Source: JALHNI01 sp965229305
Lineage (GTDB): Bacteria; Acidobacteriota; Terriglobia; Bryobacterales; Bryobacteraceae
DNA length: 64,000 nt
Assembly (NCBI GenBank): GCA_965229305.1
Contig: CBDDIZ010000029.1
Location: 141,783 to 205,782, forward strand
Direction: 5' to 3'
Shown in pieces: positions 33,338 through 41,911 of the stretch. Position 1 is the stretch's first letter. Each line of letters opens with the position of its first letter. The notes below the pieces were generated by a model that did no database searches, was not told the DNA's origin, and saw nothing but the letters and a program-made list of their open reading frames with translations. Made by a program: the position numbers and the translations under genes.

Positions 33338-35859
33338 TGATGATCACTCCTTCGGGGTTGCAGTAATTTGGCGATGAGGCCCGTCCAGCCGGTTTGGTGG
33401 GAAGCGCCGACGCCGCGGCCGCTGTCGCCATGGAAGTACTCGTAGAAGAGGATGTAGTCGCGGAAATGCGGGTCGCTTTGAAGACGAGGGTCGTCACCGT
33501 GGACGGGGCGGCGGCCGTGCTCGTCGCGCAAAACCAGCCGGGTGAGGCGCGCGGACAGTTCGGCGGCGACTTGCTCAAGCGTGAGGTATTGGCCGGAGCC
33601 GGTAGGACATTCAATCTTGAAGTCATCGCCGTAGTAATGGTGGAACTTTTGCAGCGACTCGATGAGTAAGTAATTAAGCGGCATCCACACGGGTCCGCGC
33701 CAATTGGAGTTGCCGCCGAAGAGATTGGAGCGAGATTCGGCAGGTTCATATTGGACACTGAGCGTGTCGCCGTTCCAGTGGAAGTGGTAGGGCTGGTCCT
33801 GGTGGACTTTGGAGAGCGCGCGGAGCCCGTGGTCCGAGAGGAATTCGGTGGCGTCCAGGGCGCGGGCCAGTAGTCGCTTCATGCGGTGGCCTCGCAGCAG
33901 CGAGAGCAGACGACGGTAGCCGAAGCCCGGCTCGTGCCAGCGCGAGACGAGGGCAGCTAGCTCGGGCTTATTGTCGAGATACCAGTGCAGGCGCTCGGAA
34001 AAGTCAGGCAGCTTGGCGAGTAAGTCAGGCTCGATGGTTTCCACAGCGAACAGCGGAATCAAGCCGACCATGGAACGGACCTTGAGCGGAATCTGATGGC
34101 CGTCAGGTAAGTTGAGGACGTCATAGAAGAACTCGTCCTCCTCGTTCCAGAGGCCGTTGCCCATCTCGCTCATCGCGTGGGCGATTTGCAGGAAGTGCTC
34201 GAAGAACTTGGTGGCGATGTCCTCATAGACGTGGTTGTGCTGCGCGAGTTCGAGGGCAATGCGCATCAGGTTGAGGCAGTACATGGCCATCCAACTGGTG
34301 CCATCGGATTGGTTGATGAAGCCGCCGGTGGGCAGGGGTGCGCTGCGATCGAAGACGCCGATGTTATCGAGGCCGAGGAAGCCACCCTGAAAGACGTTGC
34401 GGCCTTGAGCGTCCTTGCGATTCACCCACCAGGTGAAGTTGAGCATGAGCTTGTGGAAGACGCGCTCGAGAAAGGCGAGGTCGCCGTGGCCGCCGTGCCG
34501 CTTGCGGTCGATTTGGAAGACGCGCCAGGCGGCCCAGGCGTGGACGGGCGGGTTGACGTCGCCGAAGGCCCACTCGTAGGCGGGCAACTGGCCGTTGGGG
34601 TGCATGTACCATTCGCGGGTCATGAGGACGAGTTGGTCTTTGGCGAAGGGCGAGTCGACCAGGGCAAGGGCGATGGTGTGGAAGGCGAGGTCCCAGGCGG
34701 CGTACCACGGGTATTCCCATTTATCGGGCATGGACACGATGTCGGAGTTGTCCAGGTGGCGCCAATCGCGGTTGCGGGCCCGGTTGGGCGGCGGCGGTGG
34801 TTGGGCGGGGTCACCTTTGAGCCAGAGGTCAACGTCGTAGCGATAGAACTGCTTGCTCCAGATCATGCCGGCAAAGGCTTGGCGCTGGACGAGGCGGGAG
34901 TCGGGGTCCGGGAGGTCGTGCTGGAGGTCGGAGTAGAACGCATCGGCCGCCGCAATCTCACGGGCGAAGATGGCGTCGAAGTCCGTGAAGAGCGCGCCCG
35001 TGGTGGAGAGACGGAGACGTATGGTGTGGGAGCCTCCCGCGGGAATGTCGGTGAGGTAATGGGCGGCGCACTTGGTGCCGTGGTCGTGATGGAGGGCTTC
35101 GCCGTGGATGACATGGCGATGGAAGGCATCCTTGGCGCCGGTCTCGTTGTCGGTGAAGAGCCAGTTGCAGGGGCCGTCGGCGGCGAGGCGGTACTCGGGG
35201 AGTTCGTCGTGACGGGCAATGATGAGGTCGTCACGGAAAAGGGTGGGCTTGGGGCGGTGATAGTCCCAGGACCAGGTGTTGCGAAACCAGAGGTGCGGCA
35301 GCAGATGCAGCGGAGCGGCGTCGGGGCCGCGATTGTGCGCGGTGATGCGAATGAGGATGTCCTCAGGAGAGGCTTTAGCGTATTCGACGAAGATGTCGAA
35401 GTAGCGGTCTTCGTGAAAGACGCCGGTGTCGAGCAGTTCGAACTCCGGGTCGGCGGTGGTGCGGCGGCGATTCTCTTCGACGAGTTGCTGGTAAGGATAG
35501 GCGCGCTGCGGATACTTGTAGAGCATCTTGAGGTAGGAGTGCGTGGGCGTGGCGTCAAGGTAGTAGTAGAGCTCTTTGACGTCTTCGCCGTGGTTGCCTT
35601 CGCTGTTGGTGAGGCCGAAGAGGCGCTCCTTCAGGATGGGGTCCTGGCCATTCCACAGAGCTAAGGCGAAGCAGAGCTTCTGGCGCTGGTCGCTGAGACC
35701 GGCGAGGCCGTCCTCGCCCCAGCGATAGGCGCGACGGCGAGCGTCGTCGTGCGGGAAGTATTCCCAGGCGTTGCCGGACTCGCTATAGTCCTCGCGGACC
35801 GTGCCCCATTGGCGCTCGCTGAGGTAGGGGCCCCACAATTTCCAATTCGCTTCGCTCAT
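33334..35859 (-). CDS. glycoside hydrolase, GH63/MGH1-like glucosidase
   Basis: An 841-aa cytoplasmic (no signal peptide) (alpha/alpha)6-barrel glycosidase. The N-terminal sandwich (about 1-330) starts WKLWGPYLSERQWGTVREDY, followed by the barrel with DIVSMPDKWEYPWYAAWDLAF (about 380) and NRKDAQGRNVFQGGFLGLDN (about 480), and RGPVWMPLNYLL near the end. This matches bacterial GH63-type glucosidases and mannosylglycerate-hydrolase-like proteins. The substrate is unknown; trehalose-like or glucosyl-glycerate compounds are possible. It is the first gene of the seven-gene operon and lies divergent from the DedA gene. Confidence 0.85.
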   Translation of the reverse strand: MSEANWKLWGPYLSERQWGTVREDYSESGNAWEYFPHDDARRRAYRWGEDGLAGLSDQRQKLCFALALWNGQDPILKERLFGLTNSEGNHGEDVKELYYYLDATPTHSYLKMLYKYPQRAYPYQQLVEENRRRTTADPEFELLDTGVFHEDRYFDIFVEYAKASPEDILIRITAHNRGPDAAPLHLLPHLWFRNTWSWDYHRPKPTLFRDDLIIARHDELPEYRLAADGPCNWLFTDNETGAKDAFHRHVIHGEALHHDHGTKCAAHYLTDIPAGGSHTIRLRLSTTGALFTDFDAIFAREIAAADAFYSDLQHDLPDPDSRLVQRQAFAGMIWSKQFYRYDVDLWLKGDPAQPPPPPNRARNRDWRHLDNSDIVSMPDKWEYPWYAAWDLAFHTIALALVDSPFAKDQLVLMTREWYMHPNGQLPAYEWAFGDVNPPVHAWAAWRVFQIDRKRHGGHGDLAFLERVFHKLMLNFTWWVNRKDAQGRNVFQGGFLGLDNIGVFDRSAPLPTGGFINQSDGTSWMAMYCLNLMRIALELAQHNHVYEDIATKFFEHFLQIAHAMSEMGNGLWNEEDEFFYDVLNLPDGHQIPLKVRSMVGLIPLFAVETIEPDLLAKLPDFSERLHWYLDNKPELAALVSRWHEPGFGYRRLLSLLRGHRMKRLLARALDATEFLSDHGLRALSKVHQDQPYHFHWNGDTLSVQYEPAESRSNLFGGNSNWRGPVWMPLNYLLIESLQKFHHYYGDDFKIECPTGSGQYLTLEQVAAELSARLTRLVLRDEHGRRPVHGDDPRLQSDPHFRDYILFYEYFHGDSGRGVGASHQTGWTGLIAKLLQPRRSDHQ

Positions 35860-35931
35860 CGCCGATGGATATCACAAGGTGGGAGGGCTTTATTCCGGAA
35901 TATTTGGGGGCGCGACGGGGATGGTGCGCGC

Positions 35932-36534
35932 ATGGACTCTTTATGGTGGTATGCCGTGGGCACGCTGATCTCCGAGGACTTGGCGCTAGCGGCGGCGGGA
36001 TTGGCCGTGGGGCGCGGCGAAGTGGGCTGGTTGCCGGCGACGCTGGCGTGTGCGGCGGGCATCGTGTTGGGCGACGTGCTGTTGTTTCTCGCCGGCCGTT
36101 GGGGTGCCGGTTGGTGGCGGCCGGCGGGTTTGGAACGGGCCGGAGCGTGGCTGGAGGAGCGGGGCCTGATGGTGGTGTTTCTGAGCCGGTTTACGCCGGG
36201 GCTGCGCTTGCCGACTTACTTTGCTGCCGGTATGTTGCGGACTAACTTTCTCCGCTTTCTGACTTACTTTGTGGCGGCGGCGGCCGTGTGGACGCCTTTG
36301 TTCATCGCGGGGACGGCTTACCTGGGAATGCAGGGAGTGCCGTGGTGGGCGATCGGGCTGCTCGCCTATGCCGGTGCGCGCGGATGGTCGGCGCGGGCGC
36401 GTTGGCGCTGGGAGTTCTGGCCGGCGTGGTTGGCGTATCTGCCGCTGGCGCCTTACTTCGTGTATCTGGCACTGAAGCATCGGTCAGCGACGGTGTTTAC
36501 GGCGGCGAATCCGGGCATCTTGGGGGCGGCTTAA
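35932..36534 (+). CDS. DedA/VTT-family membrane protein, N-terminal part of a frameshifted fusion
   Basis: 200 aa from the ATG at 35932. A VTT (DedA) domain with several membrane helices and the motif FLSRFTPGLRLPTYFAAGML; such proteins flip or transport lipids and support membrane homeostasis. After the VTT domain the frame continues into RWEFWPAWLAYLPL and FTAANPGI, which is the usual N-terminal segment of a family of ATP-grasp ligases, then stops at 36532-36534. The missing rest follows at once in the -1 frame, so this appears to be a fusion gene cut by the loss of one G in the G5 run at 36522-36526. Confidence 0.78.
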   Translation: MDSLWWYAVGTLISEDLALAAAGLAVGRGEVGWLPATLACAAGIVLGDVLLFLAGRWGAGWWRPAGLERAGAWLEERGLMVVFLSRFTPGLRLPTYFAAGMLRTNFLRFLTYFVAAAAVWTPLFIAGTAYLGMQGVPWWAIGLLAYAGARGWSARARWRWEFWPAWLAYLPLAPYFVYLALKHRSATVFTAANPGILGAA

Positions 36535-37361
36535 AAGGCGAGTCGAAGTCGGCGATCTTGGGGGCGTTGCCGGCGTGGTGCGTGGCGGCGTATCGCGTGG
36601 GTGGGTTGCCGGAGACGTATCCGGCGGTAATGAAGCCTGACATAGGGGAGCGCGGGAACGGCGTCGCCATTGTGCGCAGCGAAGCGGAGGCGCGGGCATA
36701 TCGCACGACGGGACGAGTGATCGTACAGGAGTATGTGCCGGGAGACGAAGTGGGCATCTTCTACTATCGCTATCCGGGAGAGACGCGAGGGCGGATTTAC
36801 TCGATGCATCGGAAGGTGTTTCCCGAGGTGACGGGCGATGGAGTGCGCAGGCTGGGCGAGTTACTGCGGGGCGATCCGCGAGCGGGCTTATACGAGGTGG
36901 ATCGCGAGCGCGTACCGGCAGCGGGCGACCGCGTCCGGCTGGTGGAGATTGGGGCGCATTGCCGGGGAACGCAGTTTCTGGATGCGCGGCAATGGTGGAC
37001 GCGAGAGTTGGAGGAGACGATCGATGAAATCAGCCGGGCGGTGCCGGGCTTCTATTTCGGCCGCTACGACATTCGCTACTCATCGCTCGAGGAACTGCAA
37101 CAGGGACGCGGTTTCCGGGTGATTGAGCTGAATGGTGTGGCGGCGGAGGCCGGCCATATCTATGACCCGGCGGTGAGCCTGCGGGAGGTGTACCGGTCGC
37201 TCGCGTGGCAGTGGCGGGTGGCGTTTGAGATCGGCGCGGCGAATCGGGCGCGGGGAGTGCGCCCGATGCCGTGGACCGAGTTACTTGGACTTCTTGTCGA
37301 TTTTGGCCCAGGTGTCGCGCAACTGGACCGTGCGGTTGAAGACGGGGCGGCCGGGCGTTGA
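36525..37361 (+). pseudogene. ATP-grasp (D-Ala-D-Ala ligase-like) domain, separated from DedA by a frameshift
   Basis: The frame opening with GGGLKGESKSAIL continues the FTAANPGI segment at the end of the DedA gene, and leads into an ATP-grasp fold: PAVMKPDIGERGNGVAIV, VIVQEYVPGDEVGIFYY, then the metal/phosphate region YDIRYSSLEEL and RVIELNGVAAEA. There is no good start of its own (the only options are weak TTG/GTG codons at 36558, 36567 and 36582). ATP-grasp proteins join a carboxylate to an amine or thiol; the substrate is unknown. The last 81 bases overlap the 3' end of glnS on the other strand. It may be live as a fused protein if the frameshift is a sequencing error. Confidence 0.7.
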
Positions 37362-38969
37362 GTCCGGATCGGCGGCAAAGTAGCCGACGCGTTCGAACTG
37401 ATAGTGCGCGCCGGCCGCGGCATGGGCCAGGCTGGGCTCACCTTTGCCGGCAACCTTCACCAAGCTGTTGGGGTTGATGGTGTCGAGGAAGTCCTGATCG
37501 TCGCCGGCCTCGGCGAGGAAAAGGTTCTCGTAGAGGCGCGCTTCGAGGTCGACGGCGTGGTTGGCCGAGACCCAGTGAATGGTGGACTTGACCTTGCGGC
37601 CATCGGGGGCGTTGCCGCCTTTGGTAGCCGGGTCATAGGTGGCGCGGATCTCGATGACTTCGCCCGCGTCGTTCTTGACGATGCCGGTGCAGGTGATGAA
37701 GTAGGCGTAACGCAGGCGGACTTCCTTGCCGGGCGAGAGCCGGTAGTACTGCTTGGGAGGATCTTCACGGAAGTCGTCGCGCTCGATGTAAAGGACTTTC
37801 GAGAACGGCACGGTGCGCGTGCCAAGCGACGGGTCGTCCGGGTGGTTGACGGCTTCGAGCTCTTCGCTTTGGCCCTCGGGGTAGTTTTCGATGACCACCT
37901 TAATGGGGTCGAGCACGGCCATGGCGCGGGAGGCGCGCTTGTTGAGGTCCTCGCGAAGATGGTGCTCGAGCAGGGCGAATTCGATGATGCCGTTGGTCTT
38001 CGAGACGCCGATGCTGCCGCAGAAATTGCGGATGGCTTCAGGCGTGTACCCGCGGCGGCGCATGCCGGAGAGAGTGGGCATGCGGGGATCGTTCCAGCCG
38101 GAAACGATGCCCTTTTGCACCAGCATGAGCAGCTTGCGCTTGCTGAGCATGGTGTTGGTGAGGTTTAGCCGATCGAACTCGATCTGCTGCGGATGGTGGA
38201 TGCCGAGGTTCTCGACGTACCAATCGTAGAGCGGGCGATGGTCTTCGAACTCGAGGGTGCAGATGGAGTGCGTGATGCCCTCGATGGAATCGCTTTCGCC
38301 GTGGGTGTAATCGTACATCGGGTAGATGCACCACTTGTTGCCCGTGCGGTGATGTTCGGCGTGGAGGATGCGATACATGACCGGGTCGCGCATGTTGAAG
38401 TTCGGCGAGGCCATGTCGATCTTCGTGCGAAGGGTGCGGGAGCCATCGGGAAACTCACCGGCGCGCATGCGGGCGAACAGGTCGAGGTTCTCCTCGACGG
38501 AGCGATTGCGGTAGGGGCTCTCTTTGCCGGGCTCGGTGGGCGTGCCGCGGTATTCGCGGATCTGCTCAGCGGTGAGATCGCAGACGAAGGCTTTGCCGTC
38601 TTTGATGAGCTGAACGGCCCAGTCGTGGAGTTGTTCGAAATAGTCGGAGGCGTAGAAGAGACGGTCTTCCCAATCGAAGCCGAGCCAGCGGACGTCCTCG
38701 ATGATGGAGTCGACGTATTCGACTTCTTCCTTGGAGGGATTGGTGTCGTCGAAGCGGAGGTTACACTGGCCGCCGAACTCCTGGGCAAGGCCGAAGTTCA
38801 AGCAGATGGACTTGGCGTGACCGATGTGGAGGTAGCCGTTGGGTTCGGGAGGAAAGCGCGTATGGACCCGGCCGCCATGCTTGCCGGCCTTAATGTCTTC
38901 GATGATGATGTCGCGGATGAAGTTCGAAGGCTTCGCGGATTCGCTCCCGTTTGGAGCTTCGATGGACAT
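37281..38969 (-). CDS. glnS: glutaminyl-tRNA synthetase
   Basis: 562 aa from the ATG at 38969; the 92 extra residues upstream in the open frame are Pro/Ser-rich and run into the divergent DUF1801 gene. It charges tRNA-Gln. HIGH-type motif in PPEPNGYLHIGHAKSI, KMSKS-type in NTMLSKRKL, and the GlnRS C-terminal anticodon-binding domain. A TATACT hexamer ends 7 nt before the ATG and no Shine-Dalgarno is visible, so the mRNA is probably leaderless. Confidence 0.95.
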   Translation of the reverse strand: MSIEAPNGSESAKPSNFIRDIIIEDIKAGKHGGRVHTRFPPEPNGYLHIGHAKSICLNFGLAQEFGGQCNLRFDDTNPSKEEVEYVDSIIEDVRWLGFDWEDRLFYASDYFEQLHDWAVQLIKDGKAFVCDLTAEQIREYRGTPTEPGKESPYRNRSVEENLDLFARMRAGEFPDGSRTLRTKIDMASPNFNMRDPVMYRILHAEHHRTGNKWCIYPMYDYTHGESDSIEGITHSICTLEFEDHRPLYDWYVENLGIHHPQQIEFDRLNLTNTMLSKRKLLMLVQKGIVSGWNDPRMPTLSGMRRRGYTPEAIRNFCGSIGVSKTNGIIEFALLEHHLREDLNKRASRAMAVLDPIKVVIENYPEGQSEELEAVNHPDDPSLGTRTVPFSKVLYIERDDFREDPPKQYYRLSPGKEVRLRYAYFITCTGIVKNDAGEVIEIRATYDPATKGGNAPDGRKVKSTIHWVSANHAVDLEARLYENLFLAEAGDDQDFLDTINPNSLVKVAGKGEPSLAHAAAGAHYQFERVGYFAADPDSTPGRPVFNRTVQLRDTWAKIDKKSK

Positions 38970-38976
38970 AAGTTCC

Positions 38977-39013
38977 AGTATAGCGAGCAGGCCAAATGCG
39001 GCGCGGCTAGAAT
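38977..39013. promoter_or_regulatory. divergent -10 hexamers for glnS and DUF1801
   Basis: TATACT on the minus strand (38977-38982), 7 nt before the glnS ATG at 38969, and TAGAAT on the plus strand (39008-39013), 6 nt before the DUF1801 ATG at 39020. Both match the consensus at five of six positions, and no convincing -35 is seen for either. The spacing puts the expected start sites on or beside the A of each ATG, so both mRNAs are predicted to be leaderless. Confidence 0.5.
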
Positions 39014-39019
39014 AGGCGA

Positions 39020-39475
39020 ATGCAAAGCGCAGCAACGACCGTGAGCGAGTATATCGAGGGGTTGCCGGAGGATCGGCGAAAGGTGGTGGAGGCGGTGCGG
39101 AAGGTGGTCCGCAAGAATCTGCCGAAGGGGATTGCCGAGCAGATGCAGTACGGGATGATCGGCTGGGTGGTGCCGCACAAGGTGTATCCGGCCGGGTATC
39201 ACTGCAAACCGAGCGATCCGGTGCCGTTTGCCGCGCTGGCGTCACAGAAGAATCACCTGTCGCTGTATCTGATGACGGCCTATGAGGAAGATGGGACGGC
39301 GCAGTGGCTGAAGGATGAGTTTGCCGCGCGGGGGAAGAAGTTGGATATGGGGAAGAGCTGCGTGCGCTTCAAGAAGCTGGAGGATCTTCCCCTGGACGTG
39401 ATCGGACAGGTGGTGGCGCGGATTCCGGTGGACGAGTTTTTGCGGCGATACGAAGCCGCCATTCCCAAGAAGTAA
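39020..39475 (+). CDS. DUF1801 protein
   Basis: A 151-aa small cytoplasmic protein of the DUF1801 family (YdhG-like fold), with the characteristic AEQMQYGMIGWVVPHKVYPA segment and a hydrophobic core around HLSLYLMTAYEEDG. Function unknown. The TAGAAT hexamer upstream suggests a leaderless transcript. It converges on the VOC gene, 4 nt away. Confidence 0.82.
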   Translation: MQSAATTVSEYIEGLPEDRRKVVEAVRKVVRKNLPKGIAEQMQYGMIGWVVPHKVYPAGYHCKPSDPVPFAALASQKNHLSLYLMTAYEEDGTAQWLKDEFAARGKKLDMGKSCVRFKKLEDLPLDVIGQVVARIPVDEFLRRYEAAIPKK

Positions 39476-39479
39476 CGGC

Positions 39480-39860
39480 TTATGGCAAGGGGCAGTTGAA
39501 CATCCACTGGACGCCGAAGCGATCGCGCAGATGGCCGAAGCGAGCGCCCCAGAACATGTCCTGCAGCGGCATTTCGACGGTGCCACCGGCGGCGAATTTG
39601 GCGAAGAGGGCTTCGATCTCTTCGACGGATTCGCACTCGAGGCAGACCGAGAAGTCATTGCCGCGTTTGAAGTCGCCGGGTTTGCAGTCCGAGGCCATGA
39701 CGACGGGACGGTCGTTAAGGCTGACGCAAGCGTGAAGGGTGCGGGAGGCGTCGTCCGGGAACGGCATGATGGCCGCTTCGGTACCGAGGCACTCGGCGTA
39801 GAAGGTGAAGGCTTCGCGGGTGTTGCCGTCGAAGTTGAGGTAGGCAGTGGCGTATTTCAT
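39480..39860 (-). CDS. VOC family (PhnB-like) protein
   Basis: 126 aa from the ATG at 39860. A vicinal-oxygen-chelate fold protein of the PhnB/glyoxalase-like type, opening with KYATAYLNFDGNTREAFTFY and ending DMFWGARFGHLRDRFGVQW. Such proteins often bind or modify antibiotics or bleomycin-like compounds, or act as small enzymes; here unknown. It starts 8 nt after DoxX and shares its operon. Confidence 0.85.
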   Translation of the reverse strand: MKYATAYLNFDGNTREAFTFYAECLGTEAAIMPFPDDASRTLHACVSLNDRPVVMASDCKPGDFKRGNDFSVCLECESVEEIEALFAKFAAGGTVEMPLQDMFWGARFGHLRDRFGVQWMFNCPLP

Positions 39861-39868
39861 GAGGACTC

Positions 39869-40249
39869 CTATTTCGAACTGACGAAGGGGACCAAGGCCC
39901 GCAGCGGGGCGTTGCGCAGATATAAGCCGGCCCAGACAAGGACACCCATCAGGATCGGCGCGAACATGGTGGGGTCGCTGACGCGGACATGCGTCGCCAC
40001 GGCGCCACCGAGATAGCCGGTGACGAGGATGGCGCCCATTACGGCGGTGCGCGGAATCAGGTAGAGCGCGATGCAAATGAACTCGACGACGCCGACGGCG
40101 GGGGCGGCGGCTTCGGGAAAGCCGAGAGTGCGAAAGCTCTCCATGACGAAATCCGCCTGCCGGGCGACGTTGACACCGCTCGAGAGGAGGAAGAGGCCGG
40201 GAATGGCGCTCAGGACCCAACTCAGCCAGAAGACTTTGCGGGAGTTCAT
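39869..40249 (-). CDS. DoxX-like membrane protein
   Basis: A 126-aa protein with four membrane helices of the DoxX-like type (FWLSWVLSAIPGLFLLSSG, GVVEFICIALYLIPRTAV). DoxX-like proteins are commonly beside VOC or TetR genes and take part in redox or electrophile stress. The promoter directly before it overlaps an 18-bp palindrome that probably binds a TetR-type repressor; no tetR lies in the window. Confidence 0.85.
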   Translation of the reverse strand: MNSRKVFWLSWVLSAIPGLFLLSSGVNVARQADFVMESFRTLGFPEAAAPAVGVVEFICIALYLIPRTAVMGAILVTGYLGGAVATHVRVSDPTMFAPILMGVLVWAGLYLRNAPLRALVPFVSSK

Positions 40250-40260
40250 GACCGCTCCAG

Positions 40261-40288
40261 ATTACATACCGGTTGGTATGTTTGTCAA
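40261..40288 (-). promoter_or_regulatory. DoxX-VOC promoter with an embedded TetR-type operator
   Basis: Minus strand: -35 TTGACA (40283-40288, perfect), 16-nt spacer, -10 TGTAAT (40261-40266, five of six). Perfect inverted repeat ACATACC-GGTT-GGTATGT at 40264-40281 fills the spacer and overlaps the -10, the classic position for a TetR-family repressor. The -35 overlaps the stop codon of the sulfatase gene. No tetR is in the window, so the repressor is probably encoded elsewhere. Confidence 0.75.
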
Positions 40289-41898
40289 CCCTTGCGGATC
40301 GTGGGCATGCGGGCGAGACCGGTGGGTGGAGCGGACTCGCGGGTTTTGACGAAGGAGTCGTCGGTTTGTTGCCACGTGGCGGCGAGTTTGCCGGCGAGCG
40401 CGGAGTTCTGCGCGAGCAGGTTATTTTGTTCGGCGCGGTCTTTCGCGAGGTCGTAGAGGGCCCAGGGTCCTTTTTCGCCGATGGCGACGAGCTTGTGTGA
40501 GCCCTGGCGGATGGCTCGGTTCTTGTTGTGGTTGAAGTAGAGGAAGTCGCGCTCGATGGTGGTGTCGCGGGCAAGGGCGGGCTTGAGCGACCGTCCGGTA
40601 AGGGCGGGCGCCTGATTCGGAAGGGCGCCGCGCGAGGAACTGCCGCCGGCGAGATCGAGCATGGTGGGGACGAGGTCAATCAGGTGGCAGGGCGAGTGAC
40701 GCAGTTTGCCGCGGTCGGCGATGCCTTGGGGCCAGTGCATGATCCAGGGCGACGAGATGCCGCCTTCGTGGACCCAGGATTTGTGGAGGCGGAAGGGTGT
40801 GTTGGCGGCGGTGGACCAGCCAGGACCGAGGCAGAGATGGGAGTACGCGGAGCCGGGAGCGGCCTTGGGGTCATGACCGTCGCCGCGGATCATCTGTTCG
40901 GCGCTGGCGCCGTTGTCGGAGATGAAGATGATGACGGTGTTGTCGTAGGCGTTCATGGCCTTCAACTGGTCGAGCACCTTGCCGATTTCCTGATCCATGC
41001 GATCGATCATGGCGGCGTGGATGGCCATCTTGGTGCGCTGGAAGTTTTTCTGCTCGGGGGTGAGCGTCTTCCAAGGCACGGCGCGAGAGACTTCGCCGGG
41101 ACCGATGCGGTCGGCGAGTTCCTGAGTGGTGAGATTCCAGTCGGGCCAGATGTCGGCTTCGAGGGGGGCAAGCGAACAGTTGATCAGGCCCATCTTGCGC
41201 ATTCGGGCGTAGCGCTTGGCGCGAGCCTCGTCCCAGCCTTCGCCGAACCGGTCCTTGTACTTGTCGATGTCTTCCTGCAGGGCGTGGAGCGGGAAGTGGG
41301 GTGACGTAAAGGGCAGATAGAAGAAGAAGGGATCGTTGGGATGGTCCTTCGCGTGTTCCTGGAGGAACTTGATGGCGTGGGCGCTGATGGCTTTGGTGGC
41401 GTAGAAGTTGTCGCTCATCTTGCCGCGCGGCAGGGGCTGGCCATCGATTTGACTGGCGCGGGGCATGAAGAAGCTGTCCTGATCGAGCAGGGTGTAGGAG
41501 TGATCGAAGCCAGCGCCGGCCAGGGGTTGGAACTTGATGTGCCATTTACCGGAGTGGTAATTGCGGTAGCCGAGGGGTTTGAGGTGGTGGGGCGCGTAAC
41601 GGGTCCAGTCGGGAGTGTTGCCGGGGGTCATGACGTCGCCGGCGGTCTGCTGGGCGTATTGACCGGTGAGGATGCAGCCGCGGGAGGGTCCGCAGCGGGC
41701 GGTGGAATAGCCTTGGGTGAAGCGAAGGCCGTTGGCGGCCAGACGGTCGAGGTTGGGGGTATCGATGTCGCCGCCGTAGCAGCCGGCATCGGAGTAACCC
41801 ATGTCGTCGGCAAGGATGATCAGGAAGTTCGGCTTGCGAGAGCCTTGAGCGGCGCTGAGCGCGGCGGGAGCGAGGGATAGAAAGTCGCGACGGTTCAT
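40285..41898 (-). CDS. exported sulfatase (arylsulfatase type)
   Basis: A 537-aa type I sulfatase. It has an N-terminal signal (MNRRDFLSLAPAALSAAQG, with an RR pair), metal-binding Asp31-Asp32 (LADDMG) and the formylglycine signature CGPSRGCILTG with Cys69, which must be converted to formylglycine by an external enzyme. It probably removes sulfate from polysaccharide or aromatic esters in the periplasm. It starts 13 nt after the first TonB receptor gene, suggesting joint use of a sulfated substrate. Confidence 0.9.
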   Translation of the reverse strand: MNRRDFLSLAPAALSAAQGSRKPNFLIILADDMGYSDAGCYGGDIDTPNLDRLAANGLRFTQGYSTARCGPSRGCILTGQYAQQTAGDVMTPGNTPDWTRYAPHHLKPLGYRNYHSGKWHIKFQPLAGAGFDHSYTLLDQDSFFMPRASQIDGQPLPRGKMSDNFYATKAISAHAIKFLQEHAKDHPNDPFFFYLPFTSPHFPLHALQEDIDKYKDRFGEGWDEARAKRYARMRKMGLINCSLAPLEADIWPDWNLTTQELADRIGPGEVSRAVPWKTLTPEQKNFQRTKMAIHAAMIDRMDQEIGKVLDQLKAMNAYDNTVIIFISDNGASAEQMIRGDGHDPKAAPGSAYSHLCLGPGWSTAANTPFRLHKSWVHEGGISSPWIMHWPQGIADRGKLRHSPCHLIDLVPTMLDLAGGSSSRGALPNQAPALTGRSLKPALARDTTIERDFLYFNHNKNRAIRQGSHKLVAIGEKGPWALYDLAKDRAEQNNLLAQNSALAGKLAATWQQTDDSFVKTRESAPPTGLARMPTIRKG

Positions 41899-41911
41899 GA
41901 ATTCTCCGAGG

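Noticed and set aside
34177..35664. Plus-strand open frame of 495 codons across the glucosidase
   Set aside because: Antisense shadow; no RBS or domain.
36522..36540. Programmed -1 frameshift in the DedA/ATP-grasp gene
   Set aside because: The classic X XXY YYZ heptamer is not in the correct frame before the stop, and no strong downstream structure was seen; a lost G is simpler.
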